The notes beneath the pieces are model-generated. The model saw nothing but the letters and a program-made list of their open reading frames with translations. It had not been told where the DNA came from and searched no databases. From positions 3,077,232 to 3,141,231 of the forward strand of contig NC_014228.1 of assembly GCF_000252955.1 (NCBI RefSeq): a DNA stretch of 64,000 bases, in the 5' to 3' direction. Origin of the DNA: Xenorhabdus nematophila ATCC 19061 (lineage in GTDB: Bacteria; Pseudomonadota; Gammaproteobacteria; Enterobacterales; Enterobacteriaceae). Within the stretch, counting starts at the first letter, position 1, and every line of letters starts with the position of its first letter. The position numbers and the translations under genes were made by a program. Below are positions 16,894 to 27,275 of this stretch, piece by piece.

Positions 16894-17175
16894 TTAAGCA
16901 CGCAGGAAATCGATGTGCGTCAGTTTAGGTTTAAACGGATGACGCTGCACTGCCTGCACTTTAACTTTAGTTTCTTTACCATCAACAACCAGAGTCATCA
17001 CTTCGTAGAATTCTGGTTTGTTTTCGTGGTTGATAACTGCATCGTGATCCAGTTCAATAGAAACTGGCTCTTGGTTACCACCGTAGATGATAGCTGGAAA
17101 CTTGTTAGCTCTACGCAGGCGGCGGCTCGCACCCTTGCCCTGCTCTTTACGTACTGTTGCATTAATAGTTAACAT
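16894..17175 (-). CDS. rplY: 50S ribosomal protein L25
   Basis: 93-residue single-domain L25 that binds loop E of 5S rRNA in the central protuberance. [20 protein letters not shown], the FPAIIYGG turn and the end [15 protein letters not shown] are conserved. Lacks the CTC-type C-terminal extension, as in other enterobacteria. Monocistronic with the terminator at 16831-16858. Confidence 0.98.
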   Translation of the reverse strand: MLTINATVRKEQGKGASRRLRRANKFPAIIYGGNQEPVSIELDHDAVINHENKPEFYEVMTLVVDGKETKVKVQAVQRHPFKPKLTHIDFLRA

Positions 17176-17341
17176 TATTTTTTCTCTGTAAAAGAAGAAA
17201 ATAAATCCTGCTACAGGCGACCCAGCAGCTGGTTCGATACTTGGCTTAACATTATGTATTACGCTAAGCGGGCGGCATTCTAACGAAAAACGGATATGAC
17301 AGCAAATATAAATCTATTTTCGGCCAGTTTCTTAAGTGGCC

Positions 17342-19099
17342 TCAATACAAATCATCAGCTCGTCTAAATCGTCCTTTGTAGTCAAAAATTTTCTCCCGAA
17401 CCTGCCAAAACTGGCCTTTTTTGCGTGCGACAACAAAATCAGGATGGCGTAATAAAGGAAGTTGATGAGCAATATCTGCCGCTGTTTTCCATTTAAATGC
17501 TGTACCGGGAGCACGTTGGTGGTGGCGAAGGAATTGCAGTTCAAATACTTTCTTTTGGGCAGGGGTGAATAACCGGAACAACTCTGAGACATTCGCTCCA
17601 TCTTCATCATAGTAGGTAATTTTCAGCCATTCCCCTTTGCTGTCATGGCCTGGTGTTAATTGCATTCCGCCACATCGTAGCACCAGTGCATTTTTGAGTT
17701 TGAGGGCAGCTTTGAGCATATCATCGGGATCGACCAATATTTCTTCACAGCGATGGCAACGTCGGGCAGCGATATCATTTTCTACGCCACAATGCGGACA
17801 TGACTTGAAGCGAAACCGGAAATCACATTGGTTCCGCTTTCCATTTTCATCTTCTTCCCAACCTTGGCAGCGTCGTCCAAAGTGCTCAATGATTTCTCCA
17901 TCTGCGGTACAAATTCCCCAAAAAGTATTGGCGAATTGACAGATGGGGCAAAAGACCTGTACAGGTTGGCTTTGTGAATCAGGTTTGCTGCTGCCGACTT
18001 CGGGTGTGTAAAGATCGTGAGGATTACCTGCATAGTCCAGAATCAGGCACTCTTTTTTGTCCGGAAATAGGCGTAACCCACGCCCGACGATTTGCTGGTA
18101 GAGGCTGACGGATTCTGTTGGTCGCAATATAGCAATTAAATCCACATGAGGGGCATCAAATCCTGTTGTGAGTACGCCGACATTGACCATATAGTGCAAA
18201 CGTTGTTCTTTAAATGCGGTAATTAAAATATCCCGTTCGGATGCTGGCGTATCTGCGCTGACTAAAGCGGCTTGTCCAGTAGGTAGCAAATGGAAAATTT
18301 CTTTAGCGTGTTCCACTGTAGCCGCAAAAATCATCGCGCCTTTCCTGTCTTGAGCATATTCGATGATCTGTTTAATGATATGGGGCGTAATGCGTTTTTG
18401 ACGTTGTAACTCACGGTTTAATTCAGCTTCGTTGAAAATACCTTGTTGGCTGGTTCGTACCTGACTGAAATCATATTGTATTACTGGCATATCCAGCCTT
18501 TCTGGAGAAACAAGAAAGTGGTGTTTAATCATGTAACGCAGTGGAAGTTCATAAATGCAATCACGGAAAAAACTCCGCTCATCACCGCGCAACATACCGT
18601 GGTAATGATATTGATATATCCAGCCAGAGCCTAAACGATAAGGGGTTGCGGTCAGACCTAAGATACGTACTTGGGGATTATTTTTTTGCAGTTGCTGAAT
18701 AATTTGCTGATATTGACTATTTTCATCGTCACTAATGCGATGACATTCATCAATGATGAGTAGTGAAAAGTGGTGGTCAAAGCGAGCCAAATTGCGAGCA
18801 ATAGATTGGATACTGCCAAAAACGACTTTTCCCTCACTTTGTTTCTGATTTAATCCGGCTGAAAAAATATCCGCATTCAATCCATAAGCACAATATTTAC
18901 TGTAATTCTGAGCGACAAGTTCTTTGACATGCGCGAGTACTAAAACACGGCCATGGGCCAATTTTGCCAATTCAGCGATGACAAGGCTTTTACCTGCCCC
19001 TGTTGGCAAAACAATAACAGCAGGAGCTTTATGTTGGCGGAAATAACGGATGGTAGCGTCTACCGCTTCTTGTTGATAAGGACGTAAAGTAAAAGCCAT
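17342..19099 (-). CDS. radD: RadD (YejH) superfamily 2 ATPase/helicase
   Basis: Involved in DNA repair with RecA and SSB. 585 residues (E. coli 586). Walker A PTGAGKS at 32-38, the motif II box DECH at 117-120, motif [13 protein letters not shown], and motifs V/VI with TGFDAPHVD and [12 protein letters not shown]. The C-terminal part has zinc-finger cysteine sets ([21 protein letters not shown]). Divergent from rsuA; convergent neighbours differ from E. coli only in spacing. Confidence 0.97.
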   Translation of the reverse strand: MAFTLRPYQQEAVDATIRYFRQHKAPAVIVLPTGAGKSLVIAELAKLAHGRVLVLAHVKELVAQNYSKYCAYGLNADIFSAGLNQKQSEGKVVFGSIQSIARNLARFDHHFSLLIIDECHRISDDENSQYQQIIQQLQKNNPQVRILGLTATPYRLGSGWIYQYHYHGMLRGDERSFFRDCIYELPLRYMIKHHFLVSPERLDMPVIQYDFSQVRTSQQGIFNEAELNRELQRQKRITPHIIKQIIEYAQDRKGAMIFAATVEHAKEIFHLLPTGQAALVSADTPASERDILITAFKEQRLHYMVNVGVLTTGFDAPHVDLIAILRPTESVSLYQQIVGRGLRLFPDKKECLILDYAGNPHDLYTPEVGSSKPDSQSQPVQVFCPICQFANTFWGICTADGEIIEHFGRRCQGWEEDENGKRNQCDFRFRFKSCPHCGVENDIAARRCHRCEEILVDPDDMLKAALKLKNALVLRCGGMQLTPGHDSKGEWLKITYYDEDGANVSELFRLFTPAQKKVFELQFLRHHQRAPGTAFKWKTAADIAHQLPLLRHPDFVVARKKGQFWQVREKIFDYKGRFRRADDLY

Positions 19100-19353
19100 T
19101 TTTGTGTTACTGTCCTGCTAGCAGGTGAAATATTATTGATATAGAGAATAACATTTTTCATTTAACCTTGCTGACGGGAAAGCGTTGGCTATTTTTTGCT
19201 GAGGTGAGGCGAATGATAATGATTAATTTGTTATAGTTTTTTAGGTAATAATTATTCTAAAAATTATCTATTTAATCTAGTATCCCTATAGTAGCCTTGA
19301 GATTATTTGTAATATCAAAGGCATGTTCATGTTTTTACCAGGTAGATCTATTC

Positions 19354-20061
19354 ATGCGATTGGATAAATTTTTATCACAACAGTTAGGTATTAGTCGTAA
19401 TGATGTGGGGCGTGAGTTACGGGCAGGGTTAGTGACAGTTGATAATGAAGTTATCAAGACGGGTGCCTATAAACTAAAGCTCGATCAACAAGTTGCTTAT
19501 GATGGAACAATATTTCAACAATTAAATGGTCCGCGCTATTTTATGTTGAATAAACCCCAGGGATATGTGTGTTCAACGGATGATCCGTCAAATCCGACTG
19601 TTTTATATTTTATCGATGAGCCTGTTGCACATAAATTACATTCCGCAGGGCGGTTAGATATTGACACTACAGGGTTGGTCTTGCTGACTGATGATGGTCA
19701 ATGGTCGCATCGTATTACATCTCCCAAGCATCATTGTGAAAAAACTTACCTTGTTACATTAGAACAACCGATCTCGGAAGAGACTGAGGAGAAATTTCTT
19801 GCAGGAATCCAGCTTAATGGTGAAAAAACACTCACAAAGCCGGCAAAACTGGAAATTATCGAACCTCAAATTGTGCGTTTGACTATTAGTGAAGGGCGCT
19901 ATCATCAAGTAAAACGAATGTTTGCAGCAGTAGGTAATCACGTTGTTGAGCTACATCGGGAACGAATTGGTGAAATTTATCTCGATCCGGCATTAGAAGC
20001 AGGGGAATACCGAGCATTGACTGATAGCGAAATCAATAGCATACAAATGCCAAGATTCTAA
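19354..20061 (+). CDS. rsuA: RsuA 16S rRNA pseudouridine(516) synthase
   Basis: Forms pseudouridine 516 in 16S rRNA. N-terminal S4-like RNA-binding domain ([18 protein letters not shown]), then the pseudouridine synthase core with catalytic Asp102 in [18 protein letters not shown] and the [16 protein letters not shown] block. 235 residues. I set the start at the MRLDKF ATG because the family begins there and AGGTAG lies 8 bases ahead; 19 further codons are open upstream. Followed by bcr 40 bases later, the E. coli order. Confidence 0.95.
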   Translation: MRLDKFLSQQLGISRNDVGRELRAGLVTVDNEVIKTGAYKLKLDQQVAYDGTIFQQLNGPRYFMLNKPQGYVCSTDDPSNPTVLYFIDEPVAHKLHSAGRLDIDTTGLVLLTDDGQWSHRITSPKHHCEKTYLVTLEQPISEETEEKFLAGIQLNGEKTLTKPAKLEIIEPQIVRLTISEGRYHQVKRMFAAVGNHVVELHRERIGEIYLDPALEAGEYRALTDSEINSIQMPRF

Positions 20062-20101
20062 TTTCTAATTCTTTATTCTTTTAACTTTCAGGAGTACCTA
20101 C

Positions 20102-21289
20102 GTGCAACAACAGAGATTATCCTATTTGGGATTAGTCTTGATCCTTGGCTTGATCTCCATGTTAATGCCATTGGCAATTGATATGTATTTACCAAGTATG
20201 CCAACGATTGCTGAAGATTTTGGTGTTAGCGATGGTCTGGTGCAAATGACGCAGAATAGCTATATTCTAGGCTTTGCCATCGGTCAAATAATGTATGGGC
20301 CAATGTCAGATAGTTTGGGACGTAAGCCTGTCATTCTAGGCGGTGTTATTGTTTTTGCCATATCTTCTGCGGCATGCGCTTTGGCACAAGATATTCATAC
20401 TTTTATTTCCATGCGCTTTTTGCATGGTTTTTCTGCTGCTGCGGCTGGTGTTGTGATCAACGCGCTGATGCGTGATATGTTCACGAAAGAGGAATTTTCT
20501 CGCAGTATGTCTTTTGTGACATTGGTGATGGTTATTGCCCCGTTGTTAGCTCCCATGTTAGGTGGGATAGTAATGATATGGTTTAACTGGCATGCTATCT
20601 TCTGGTCCATTGCTATTGTTGCGTTAATTGCTGTAGCTCTGGTCGCTCTTTTTATCAGGGAAACGTTACCAAAAGAGAAAAGACAGCGATTCCACTTAAA
20701 AACCACATTAAAGCAGTTCATTATGCTGTTCAGGCAGCGTCAGGTGTTGTGTTATATTTTAGCCAGTGGTTTTTCTTTTGCAGGAATGTTTTCCTTCCTT
20801 ACAGTGGGTTCATTTGTTTATATCAAATTAAATGGCGTGTCTGTACAGGATTTTGGTTACTATTTTGGATTGAATATTGTTTTTCTATTCATTATGGCGA
20901 CCATTAATAGCCAGTGTGTGCGTAAATATGGTCCCTTGAAAATGCTGCATGTTGGGCTATCCGTGCAATTTATCATGGGGTTATGGCTATTTTTTAGTAC
21001 CATATTCGATTGTGGGTTCATTTCTCTGGTTATTGGTGTTGCCATTTATATCAGTGGAATTTCCATGATCACATCTAATACTATGGCTGTTGTATTGGAT
21101 GATTATCCTCATATGGCTGGAACAGTTTCTTCATTAGCTGGAACTATCCGTTTTAGTATTGCCGCATCAGTGGGGGCTATTTTGTCTTTACTGCCAGAGG
21201 GAAGTGCCTGGCCGATGGTAGGTTCAATGGTCCTATGTGTGATATTAGCGATGTTTCTTATTATCTACGCACGTAAGGTACAAAAATAG
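20102..21289 (+). CDS. bcr: Bcr/CflA-type multidrug efflux MFS transporter
   Basis: 12-helix proton-driven exporter (395 residues); E. coli Bcr gives bicyclomycin and sulfonamide resistance and exports cysteine. MFS signature between helices 2 and 3: GPMSDSLGRKPVILGG. The DHA1 motif with MAIDMYLPSMPTIAEDF-like text (here LAIDMYLPSMPTIAEDFGVS) is typical of Bcr/CflA. GTG start with an AGGAG site 6 bases upstream. Probably cotranscribed with rsuA; ends at the hairpin at 21301-21334. Confidence 0.95.
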   Translation: MQQQRLSYLGLVLILGLISMLMPLAIDMYLPSMPTIAEDFGVSDGLVQMTQNSYILGFAIGQIMYGPMSDSLGRKPVILGGVIVFAISSAACALAQDIHTFISMRFLHGFSAAAAGVVINALMRDMFTKEEFSRSMSFVTLVMVIAPLLAPMLGGIVMIWFNWHAIFWSIAIVALIAVALVALFIRETLPKEKRQRFHLKTTLKQFIMLFRQRQVLCYILASGFSFAGMFSFLTVGSFVYIKLNGVSVQDFGYYFGLNIVFLFIMATINSQCVRKYGPLKMLHVGLSVQFIMGLWLFFSTIFDCGFISLVIGVAIYISGISMITSNTMAVVLDDYPHMAGTVSSLAGTIRFSIAASVGAILSLLPEGSAWPMVGSMVLCVILAMFLIIYARKVQK

Positions 21290-21300
21290 AATACTCTGAA

Positions 21301-21334
21301 GGCTATCCTCTGTTATTGGATAGCCTTTTGTTAT
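21301..21334 (+). terminator. Terminator of rsuA-bcr
   Basis: GGCTATCC(tctgttat)TGGATAGCC stem-loop followed by TTTTGTT. Confidence 0.8.
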
Positions 21335-21960
21335 CTTATATCTTTCATTACTTCTGAAAATCTGTTTCCTGCCATCAAGACGCAAGCCAAATCCACCGCA
21401 GTTCTTAATAATTCTTTTCTCAGACAGGAAAGTTAAGTAAGCATTTTTCTACTAAAGTATCTTGAATATTCAAAGCAGCTATTAATTGTTCTAATAAACA
21501 GAAAATACCGAGCAATCATCGAGAAAATACCGAAGTTTGTTAATGTTTTTATGTTGGCACTGATTTTTCTGTTTGTTTTTTGTTAATTGCTTGTTGCTCT
21601 TTAAGTGAGCATAGATGATAATAGTTCCGGTATTAATCAATCTGTTGTAACTAAAGAACATTATTCTCCTATTTAGTTATGGTAAAGCTTTAAAAAAGCA
21701 AATATGTAAATAAAATTTGAACAAAAAGTTGCCACGTTGCATAAAAATAAGTTGAATTTTTTACCAAAACAGTATAAATATATACAAAATGCGATATTGA
21801 TCGCACTTTTTTGAGGTGGAAAATGAAAGAAGTGCGAGAGTACGATTTTCATTTTAACTTTTTGTTTACTTTTTTGTTGGGTGGTTATTCGGTTTTGACG
21901 AATCGATAGCCTACAGCTGGTGGTTAGATGTACTAATGTTGTTTCTAATAGGAATAATAC
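21335..21960. other. AT-rich intergenic region upstream of yejG
   Basis: Long spacer with no supported ORF, many A/T runs and short repeats. In E. coli bcr and yejG are close. The yejG promoter should be in the last 100-200 bases. No known repeat family or RNA gene recognised. Confidence 0.4.
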
Positions 21961-22305
21961 GTGAATAATATCCAACTTTCGGTAGTACACAGGCTGCCGC
22001 AAAGTTATCGGTGGTCATCTGGCTTTGTTGGTACGAAAGTCGAAGTTATACCAGCAGAAGATACAGATACAAGGAATAGCCTGACAGGACTGAAATTGTT
22101 AAGCCATGAAGGTGAGAAAGCACGAGATATCTTACATGATATAAATCAGTCTATTGCTGATATGCAAATACTAAGTGCTGTGATCGAGTGGGAAGGGGAA
22201 TCATGTTTATTTTTTGCGAAGGAAGATGAGAGTGCTGTGATGTGTCGTCTCAAGACATTAGGTGCTGCAATAGCAGAAAATATAACTGCTTTTTACCCAT
22301 TGTAA
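21961..22305 (+). CDS. yejG: YejG family protein
   Basis: 114 residues, the same length as E. coli YejG and similar at both ends (IQLSVVHRLPQSYRWSSGF and CRLKTLGAAIAENITAFYP). Small cytosolic protein of uncertain function. GTG start. In E. coli yejG sits beside yejABEF; here those transporter genes are absent and mepS follows convergently. Confidence 0.93.
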   Translation: MNNIQLSVVHRLPQSYRWSSGFVGTKVEVIPAEDTDTRNSLTGLKLLSHEGEKARDILHDINQSIADMQILSAVIEWEGESCLFFAKEDESAVMCRLKTLGAAIAENITAFYPL

Positions 22306-22318
22306 TTTTTACTCATCA

Positions 22319-22354
22319 ATAAAAAACGCTTCCTAAATGGGAGCGTTTTTTATT
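22319..22354. terminator. Bidirectional terminator between yejG and mepS
   Basis: AAAACGCTTCC(taaat)GGGAGCGTTTT hairpin with A/T tails on both sides. Confidence 0.85.
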
Positions 22355-22392
22355 GTCTTGCAAGGGAATTTTTTACGTTGGGCTTATACTGG

Positions 22393-22980
22393 CTATATTG
22401 AAACTTTCGTACCTTCTTCCAATATTCGCCTTGCTCCATAGTAACGCTTATTCCAGTAGGAATCTGTTAACCTGGAGACGATAACACCATTACTGGTTGA
22501 GGCATGTACAAACTGATTGTTGCCGAGGTAAATGCCAACATGGCGCATTCGCGCACCTGTTTTAAACAGCACCAAATCACCCGCACGTAATTTAGAACGG
22601 CTGACTGTTTGACCGATATTTTGCTGTTCTGATGTAGAACGAGGCAATGCCATGCCAAACTGATCATGAAAAGTGCGCTGGACAAAAGCTGAACAGTCAA
22701 TGCCGCGTTTTGTGCTTCCGCCGAGCCGATAGGTAACCCCTTTCCAGTCTGCATATTGGCTGAGTAGTTTAGATTTAATATCTAAATTATTAACCAAAGT
22801 TTCAAATTCATCCTGAGATGGTTGCAGTAAGAAGTGCTTTTGAGAGTTTACTGCATGCGTCTCAGTTTGTTTGTTACGAAACTTGGAATCTGGTGAACTA
22901 CATGCGGTTAGTACTATTGCTGCTAGAATTGCGGGAACCAGCCGCAATATGCATCTCAGTATTGGTTGAGATATGACCAT
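22393..22980 (-). CDS. mepS: MepS (Spr) murein DD-endopeptidase / LD-carboxypeptidase
   Basis: Outer-membrane lipoprotein that cuts mDAP-D-Ala cross-links to allow peptidoglycan growth; in E. coli its level is set by NlpI-Prc proteolysis. 195 residues. Signal peptide with lipobox LTAC (Cys27). NlpC/P60 fold with Cys96 in [12 protein letters not shown], His147 in [10 protein letters not shown] and His159 in [12 protein letters not shown]. The mature linker is a few residues longer than in E. coli (188 total). Confidence 0.96.
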   Translation of the reverse strand: MVISQPILRCILRLVPAILAAIVLTACSSPDSKFRNKQTETHAVNSQKHFLLQPSQDEFETLVNNLDIKSKLLSQYADWKGVTYRLGGSTKRGIDCSAFVQRTFHDQFGMALPRSTSEQQNIGQTVSRSKLRAGDLVLFKTGARMRHVGIYLGNNQFVHASTSNGVIVSRLTDSYWNKRYYGARRILEEGTKVSI

Positions 22981-23283
22981 CGTATTGATTTTCCCTTGCA
23001 GTCCTTAATATGTGACTTATCACCATCATAAAAAACTAAACATTCTAGAGCCTAGTCAGAATATGGTGAATTAACAAATTTTCTGTCCCTGAAGTGTGCG
23101 AAGCAACACATTTTATTAGTATATTTACAAAGTCTATTATTTTAATAAAAAAGGACGAATAGAAGGGTACTGAAACCATTAGCAAAAAGCGAGAGACAAA
23201 GAGGATTCTTTACAAAAAATTAGATTAGTAACTAAGGGCTTAGCGCGTTTCGTTGTCATTTCATACTGATTTGGTCAATGTTT
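22981..23283. other. Spacer between mepS and lpxT
   Basis: No gene seen; in E. coli rtn (pdeN) lies in this neighbourhood and is missing here. Holds the mepS promoter on the minus strand. Confidence 0.4.
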
Positions 23284-23317
23284 TGTGATATTGGGTAGAT
23301 ATCTACCCAATATCACA
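23284..23317. repeat. Perfect 34-bp palindrome at the lpxT 3' end
   Basis: TGTGATATTGGGTAGAT (23284-23300) followed directly by its exact reverse complement (23301-23317), so 17-bp arms without a spacer. It lies 3 bases after the lpxT stop codon. It may act as a transcript-end hairpin, but there is no U-run on the minus strand. Confidence 0.85.
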
Positions 23318-23320
23318 GCG

Positions 23321-24025
23321 TCAATGAGTTCGTCTAATATGTGGTAATTTCTTATCTAGCCATGCTGCCATAATGTCACTTAATGGGGTTAATAGTACCC
23401 AGCTCATTCCAACCAGTGTCAGAGAGAGGGAGCCGACAGCAATGTCTGTAAACCAGTGTGCACCTGCCATAATGCGAGGAAGGGCAAAGGTAATCATAAT
23501 CAATATAGCAATAAAGAATGCACGACGAGAGACATAACGAAGAATAAAACTGCTGAAAATTAAAAGCATCAATCCGTGATCGCCAGGGAAACTATCTTTG
23601 GAGGCATCTTTAGTATGCCAACTTGTCATTTCTCCAACGCGATTAACATTCTCAAATGTCAGTGTTGGGCTAGGGCGGCTGACAGGGATTTGGTGGCCAA
23701 TTTGATTAATAATAACGGCAGAGATCAACATCACTACCCCCATCATGAAGAGGCGGCGTTTACCTGTATAGTCTTGTTTGCGAAATGCACTGTAGTACAG
23801 AAGCCCCATACATAGAAGTGAGATAATATCAAATGCTCTGACATTAACAATGGCTACAAATAGGGCAAATTTTGAATTTGGCAGTAGTTTCTCATTAAAG
23901 AAATAAAAAATACTGGAATCAATGTAAAACCAGAAACCGTGGTTCTCTGGTAAGTACCATGAGAAAAATAAAGCAATACCAAGGATATTAAGCACAATTA
24001 TAGCTAGAGGACGACTGCGGGTCAT
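23321..24025 (-). CDS. lpxT: LpxT (YeiU) lipid A 1-diphosphate synthase, PAP2 family
   Basis: Inner-membrane kinase that transfers phosphate from undecaprenyl pyrophosphate to lipid A on the periplasmic side. 234 residues with about six membrane helices. PAP2 motifs: KDASKDSFPGDHGLMLLIFS (motif 2, catalytic His) and GAHWFTDIAVGSL (motif 3); the HQIPVSRPSPTLTF stretch is motif 1. Start set at MTRSRPLAI, with AGG 7 bases upstream; six more codons are open. Next to mepS as in E. coli. Confidence 0.92.
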   Translation of the reverse strand: MTRSRPLAIIVLNILGIALFFSWYLPENHGFWFYIDSSIFYFFNEKLLPNSKFALFVAIVNVRAFDIISLLCMGLLYYSAFRKQDYTGKRRLFMMGVVMLISAVIINQIGHQIPVSRPSPTLTFENVNRVGEMTSWHTKDASKDSFPGDHGLMLLIFSSFILRYVSRRAFFIAILIMITFALPRIMAGAHWFTDIAVGSLSLTLVGMSWVLLTPLSDIMAAWLDKKLPHIRRTH

Positions 24026-24145
24026 GGGGCACCTATTTAACACTAAAATGGATTTTGGTAGTCAAATGAATTGGGCAGCACTATAACAAAATTTATAGAA
24101 AAGCGTAATGATTAAGGGGCAGTATGCTTAAGGTATCGTTATATC

Positions 24146-24631
24146 AGTATATACCAATCTAACCTGAAGATGCAGGTTTTAAAATCTGAAAATGGTCAGT
24201 CAGTCGGGTCGTGAGTTCTTTCGCTTTTTCTGGCAACATGACATGGAAAAAGTGACGCAGGGTTTCACGAAACGTCTGCGCATCCGGAAAATAGACATTG
24301 TTACGCACTGGCTCATTCATATACTTCCACAATCGCTCTATTGGATTGAGGTTTGGGCTGTCAGGCTTTTTCCTGAGCGAGGAAATCTTTTAAGTGACGG
24401 CTGACCGTACTGTCATGAATACGCAAGGCCCGGGCAATCCTCTGAGCTGTCCAGCCTTCATGAGCCAGAAGCCCGGCCTTGATGCGGTCACAGATCCGAC
24501 TGTCACGCGTTGTATTGTGCATCAATTCGGGGGGGCATTTTTGGTCTGGGGTCAGATGAATTTTCAGGGTGGCAAGCATGATTTGGTTTGGATAAGAAAT
24601 CAAGCATCTTCAATGGCGATTGGTATATACT
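24146..24631 (-). mobile_element. Internally deleted IS630-type element with inverted ends
   Basis: Ends AGTATATACCAATC (24146-24159) and GATTGGTATATACT (24618-24631) are perfect inverse copies. Similarity continues inward through GAAGATGC on both sides, at about 28 bases. TA lies inside both ends, as IS630 elements use TA targets. Between them only parts of one transposase remain, so the element is about 486 bp. Confidence 0.75.
24179..24603 (-). pseudogene. IS630-family transposase remnant (internal deletion)
   Basis: The N-terminal helix-turn-helix piece (24361-24603) reads MHNTTRDSRICDRIKAGLLA, then EGWTAQRIARALRIHDSTV. It is fused to a C-terminal piece in another frame reading SPNLNPIERLWKYMNEPVRN, then YFPDAQTFRETLRHFFHVM. 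The central DDE region with its catalytic acids is gone; the PNLNPIE segment retains only the last acidic position. Confidence 0.8.
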
Positions 24632-24632
24632 A

Positions 24633-24776
24633 AATGAATCTAAAATGCCAAAAATTATTATACCCGCAGGTAAAGAACCATCAAGAGTTGAATATCCTGA
24701 TGGTAAGATAGATTTAAACAGAGATTCAATTGATTATTGGAAAATAAATAATAAGTCTCAATGGGAGTCACAATAA
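24633..24776 (+). pseudogene. 3' end of an unrecognised gene cut by the IS630-type element
   Basis: The frame entering from the IS end reads ILNESKMPKIIIPAGKEPSR, then VEYPDGKIDLNRDSIDYWKI, and ends in WESQ. The region is AT-rich. The sequence after the IS boundary is coding-like but has no clear start apart from an ATG at 24645 without a good ribosome-binding site. I do not recognise the family. Probably the tail of an accessory gene. Confidence 0.4.
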
Positions 24777-24856
24777 GTATTATTTAAGCAACACATTATA
24801 CTTCAATAACTGCGATAATAATATTGCAGTTCTTTATTAAGTCTTTGCCGGGAATG

Positions 24857-25369
24857 TTAGAAATTATTGCGGGCTATCCACAAAGAAAGCGCCTTAAGTG
24901 AATCCGGTGTAAATTCATCACACCGGGCAGTAATTTCTTCTGGTGTCAGCCAATAAACAGCCGATACTTCTTCTCCCTGTAGGGCAAACGGACCATGACT
25001 GACACAACTGAACAACCCACCCCATGTCCGGCAAAGACGCTCTTCATAGTAAAATATGCCATGTTCAGCAAAAGGAACCCCGGCAATTGCCAGTTCTTCT
25101 TCTGCTTCCCGACGAGCAGCATCGAGCAAATTTTCTCCCGTTATCACCACTCCACCTGCTGTTGCATCCAGTTTTCCCGGGTAAAAGTCTTTTGTCTCTG
25201 TCCGGTGCTGGACTAAAATTTTGCCCATCCCATTATGCACAACAATATAAGTGGAACGGTGCCTCAGGTTTTGCACTCTCATTTGATGACGCGTTGCCTG
25301 TGCAATCACTTTATTGTCTTCATCGACGATATCAACCCATTCAATGCTTGCTGATTTTTCTTGCTCCAT
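24857..25369 (-). CDS. yfcD: YfcD Nudix hydrolase
   Basis: 170-residue IPP-isomerase-like Nudix hydrolase; substrate unknown. The Nudix box (about 72-94) reads [20 protein letters not shown] then EL, fitting G-x5-E-x7-REUx[19 protein letters not shown] and the RHRSTYIVV strand match E. coli YfcD. Monocistronic, divergent from yfcG. E. coli has yfcE and yfcF between the two; both are missing. Confidence 0.94.
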   Translation of the reverse strand: MEQEKSASIEWVDIVDEDNKVIAQATRHQMRVQNLRHRSTYIVVHNGMGKILVQHRTETKDFYPGKLDATAGGVVITGENLLDAARREAEEELAIAGVPFAEHGIFYYEERLCRTWGGLFSCVSHGPFALQGEEVSAVYWLTPEEITARCDEFTPDSLKALSLWIARNNF

Positions 25370-25550
25370 CCTAAAAACCTTAATAAACGATTTACATGCC
25401 AGTTTTGCTATATACCTCAGTTAACGAGGACTAAAAATAATAAAATCAATTCGATAACAATGACATGAGAAACTTATAACATTTTACAGACAAATAGTGG
25501 TAATGTAATACAGTTCTATTTATCAATAAGTTATTATGATTGGAGGTTAT

Positions 25551-26177
25551 ATGATAGATCTTTATTATGCTCCGACTCCCAACGGCTATAAGATTACACT
25601 ATTTCTTGAAGAAGTCGGCCTGCCTTACACTATCCACCCCATCGATATCAGTGCAGGGGACCAATTTAAACCTGAATTTCTCGCCATTGCACCTAATAAC
25701 AAGATCCCTGCCATCGTCGATCATCAACCTGATGGTGGCGGTGAAGCGATTTCTATTTTTGAATCCGGTGCCATTTTGCTTTATCTGGCAAATAAAACGG
25801 GTCGGTTTTTAAGCAAAGATACCCGTGAGCGTACCGAACAATTACAATGGCTGTTCTGGCAAGTAGCAGGTTTTGGGCCAATGCTCGGGCAAAATCACCA
25901 TTTCAATCGTTACGCGCCTGAAGTTGTACCTTACGCGATTAAACGCTATACGGAAGAGTCACAACGTTTATATAAAGTGTTGAATACTCAACTGGAAAAA
26001 ACCCCTTATCTGGGCGGAAATGAGTACAGTATCGCGGATATTGCGGTTTATCCGTGGGCTAAGTGTTATGAACATCAGAAAATCAATCTAGAAGATTATC
26101 CCGCTGTCAAAAAATGGCTTGAGAAGATCCAGCAACGCCCTGCAACACAAGCTGCCTATAATGATGCCGAACTGTGA
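25551..26177 (+). CDS. yfcG: YfcG-type glutathione S-transferase / disulfide-bond oxidoreductase
   Basis: 208-residue GST-fold protein of the Nu class. E. coli YfcG reduces disulfides with bound GSSG. N-terminal thioredoxin-like domain MIDLYYAPTPNGYKITLFLEE minus its last residue, with Thr9 and Asn11 used in glutathione binding, NNKIPAIVD and the ESGAILLYLA motif; C-terminal helical domain with WLFWQVAGFGPMLGQNHHF. Start at 25551: GGAGG is 5 bases ahead and the protein then matches E. coli. The C-terminus is a few residues shorter. Confidence 0.94.
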   Translation: MIDLYYAPTPNGYKITLFLEEVGLPYTIHPIDISAGDQFKPEFLAIAPNNKIPAIVDHQPDGGGEAISIFESGAILLYLANKTGRFLSKDTRERTEQLQWLFWQVAGFGPMLGQNHHFNRYAPEVVPYAIKRYTEESQRLYKVLNTQLEKTPYLGGNEYSIADIAVYPWAKCYEHQKINLEDYPAVKKWLEKIQQRPATQAAYNDAEL

Positions 26178-26322
26178 CTCATGCAAGTAATTTGCTTGAT
26201 GGCGAAATTTTTCACCAAAAAACTTGATGTCGTTAACAGATAGCAGCATATATCGCTGCCATATAAGCCATCCCCTGCTATAGTCAATCACTGACTGTTT
26301 ATCTTTGTCACAGGGGGTGGCT

Positions 26323-27237
26323 ATGCGTATTTTAATTACAGGAGGAACGGGATTGATTGGTCATCGTTTGACCTGCCAACTCCTTTCTCTCTCCCATTCC
26401 GTCACCATTTTGAGCCGTTCACCACAAAAGGTGTACTCTCTCTTTTCCGATCTCGTTGAATGCTGGACCACGTTAAATACTCAACACAATCTGAATAATT
26501 TTGATGCTGTGATTAACCTTGCTGGTGAACCTATCCTAAATAAACGTTGGACACCCAGGCAAAAAGAAAGAATCTGTCAAAGTCGCTGGAAGCTCACTGA
26601 ACAACTAAGCAAATTGATCAACGCCAGTGAATCCCCTCCTTCTGTGTTTATTTCCGGTTCAGCCACTGGTTATTATGGTGATCAAGGGCAAGCTGTTGTT
26701 ACCGAAAATGATCTGCCTCACGATGAATTTTCCCATCAGCTTTGTGAACGCTGGGAACAAATTGCCTTACAGGCCCAAAGTGATAAAACCCGCGTATGTT
26801 TGCTGCGAACGGGTATTGTGCTGGCGAAAAAAGCGGGGGCGCTGCAAAAAATGCTGCCAATGTTTCGTTTGGGGCTGGGTGGTGCAATCGGTCATGGCAA
26901 ACAGTATATGCCGTGGATACACATTGAAGATATGGTGAATGGTATTTATTACCTGTTGGTATCCCCTGAATTACAGGGTCCATTCAATATGACATCTCCT
27001 TATCCTGTTCATAATGATCAATTCAGTGCCACACTGGCAAATGTATTACATCGCCCTTCTTTCGTTCGCGTTCCGGCATTTATGCTAAAAATGATCATGG
27101 GGGAAGCTGCAATATTAGTTTTAGGCGGGCAACAAGCCATTCCCAAAAAACTGGAAGAAGCTGGATTCGGCTTCCGCTACTTTCTGTTAGAAGAAGCCTT
27201 GCAAGATGTGTTAAAAACCGAGACTCATGCTCACTAA
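26323..27237 (+). CDS. yfcH: YfcH, NAD(P)-binding SDR-family epimerase-like protein (SulA-type)
   Basis: 304-residue extended SDR (TIGR01777 group). Rossmann motif [10 protein letters not shown] at the N-terminus; [15 protein letters not shown] holds the Ser/Tyr region; [19 protein letters not shown] and [17 protein letters not shown] are typical; C-terminal DUF1731 part with [20 protein letters not shown]. Function unknown. Start at ATG 26323 with GGGGGTGG just ahead; a TTG six codons upstream is open. Confidence 0.93.
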   Translation: MRILITGGTGLIGHRLTCQLLSLSHSVTILSRSPQKVYSLFSDLVECWTTLNTQHNLNNFDAVINLAGEPILNKRWTPRQKERICQSRWKLTEQLSKLINASESPPSVFISGSATGYYGDQGQAVVTENDLPHDEFSHQLCERWEQIALQAQSDKTRVCLLRTGIVLAKKAGALQKMLPMFRLGLGGAIGHGKQYMPWIHIEDMVNGIYYLLVSPELQGPFNMTSPYPVHNDQFSATLANVLHRPSFVRVPAFMLKMIMGEAAILVLGGQQAIPKKLEEAGFGFRYFLLEEALQDVLKTETHAH

Positions 27238-27275
27238 ATCTGGGCACTATCATATATGCAAATTGCTGATTCAGG

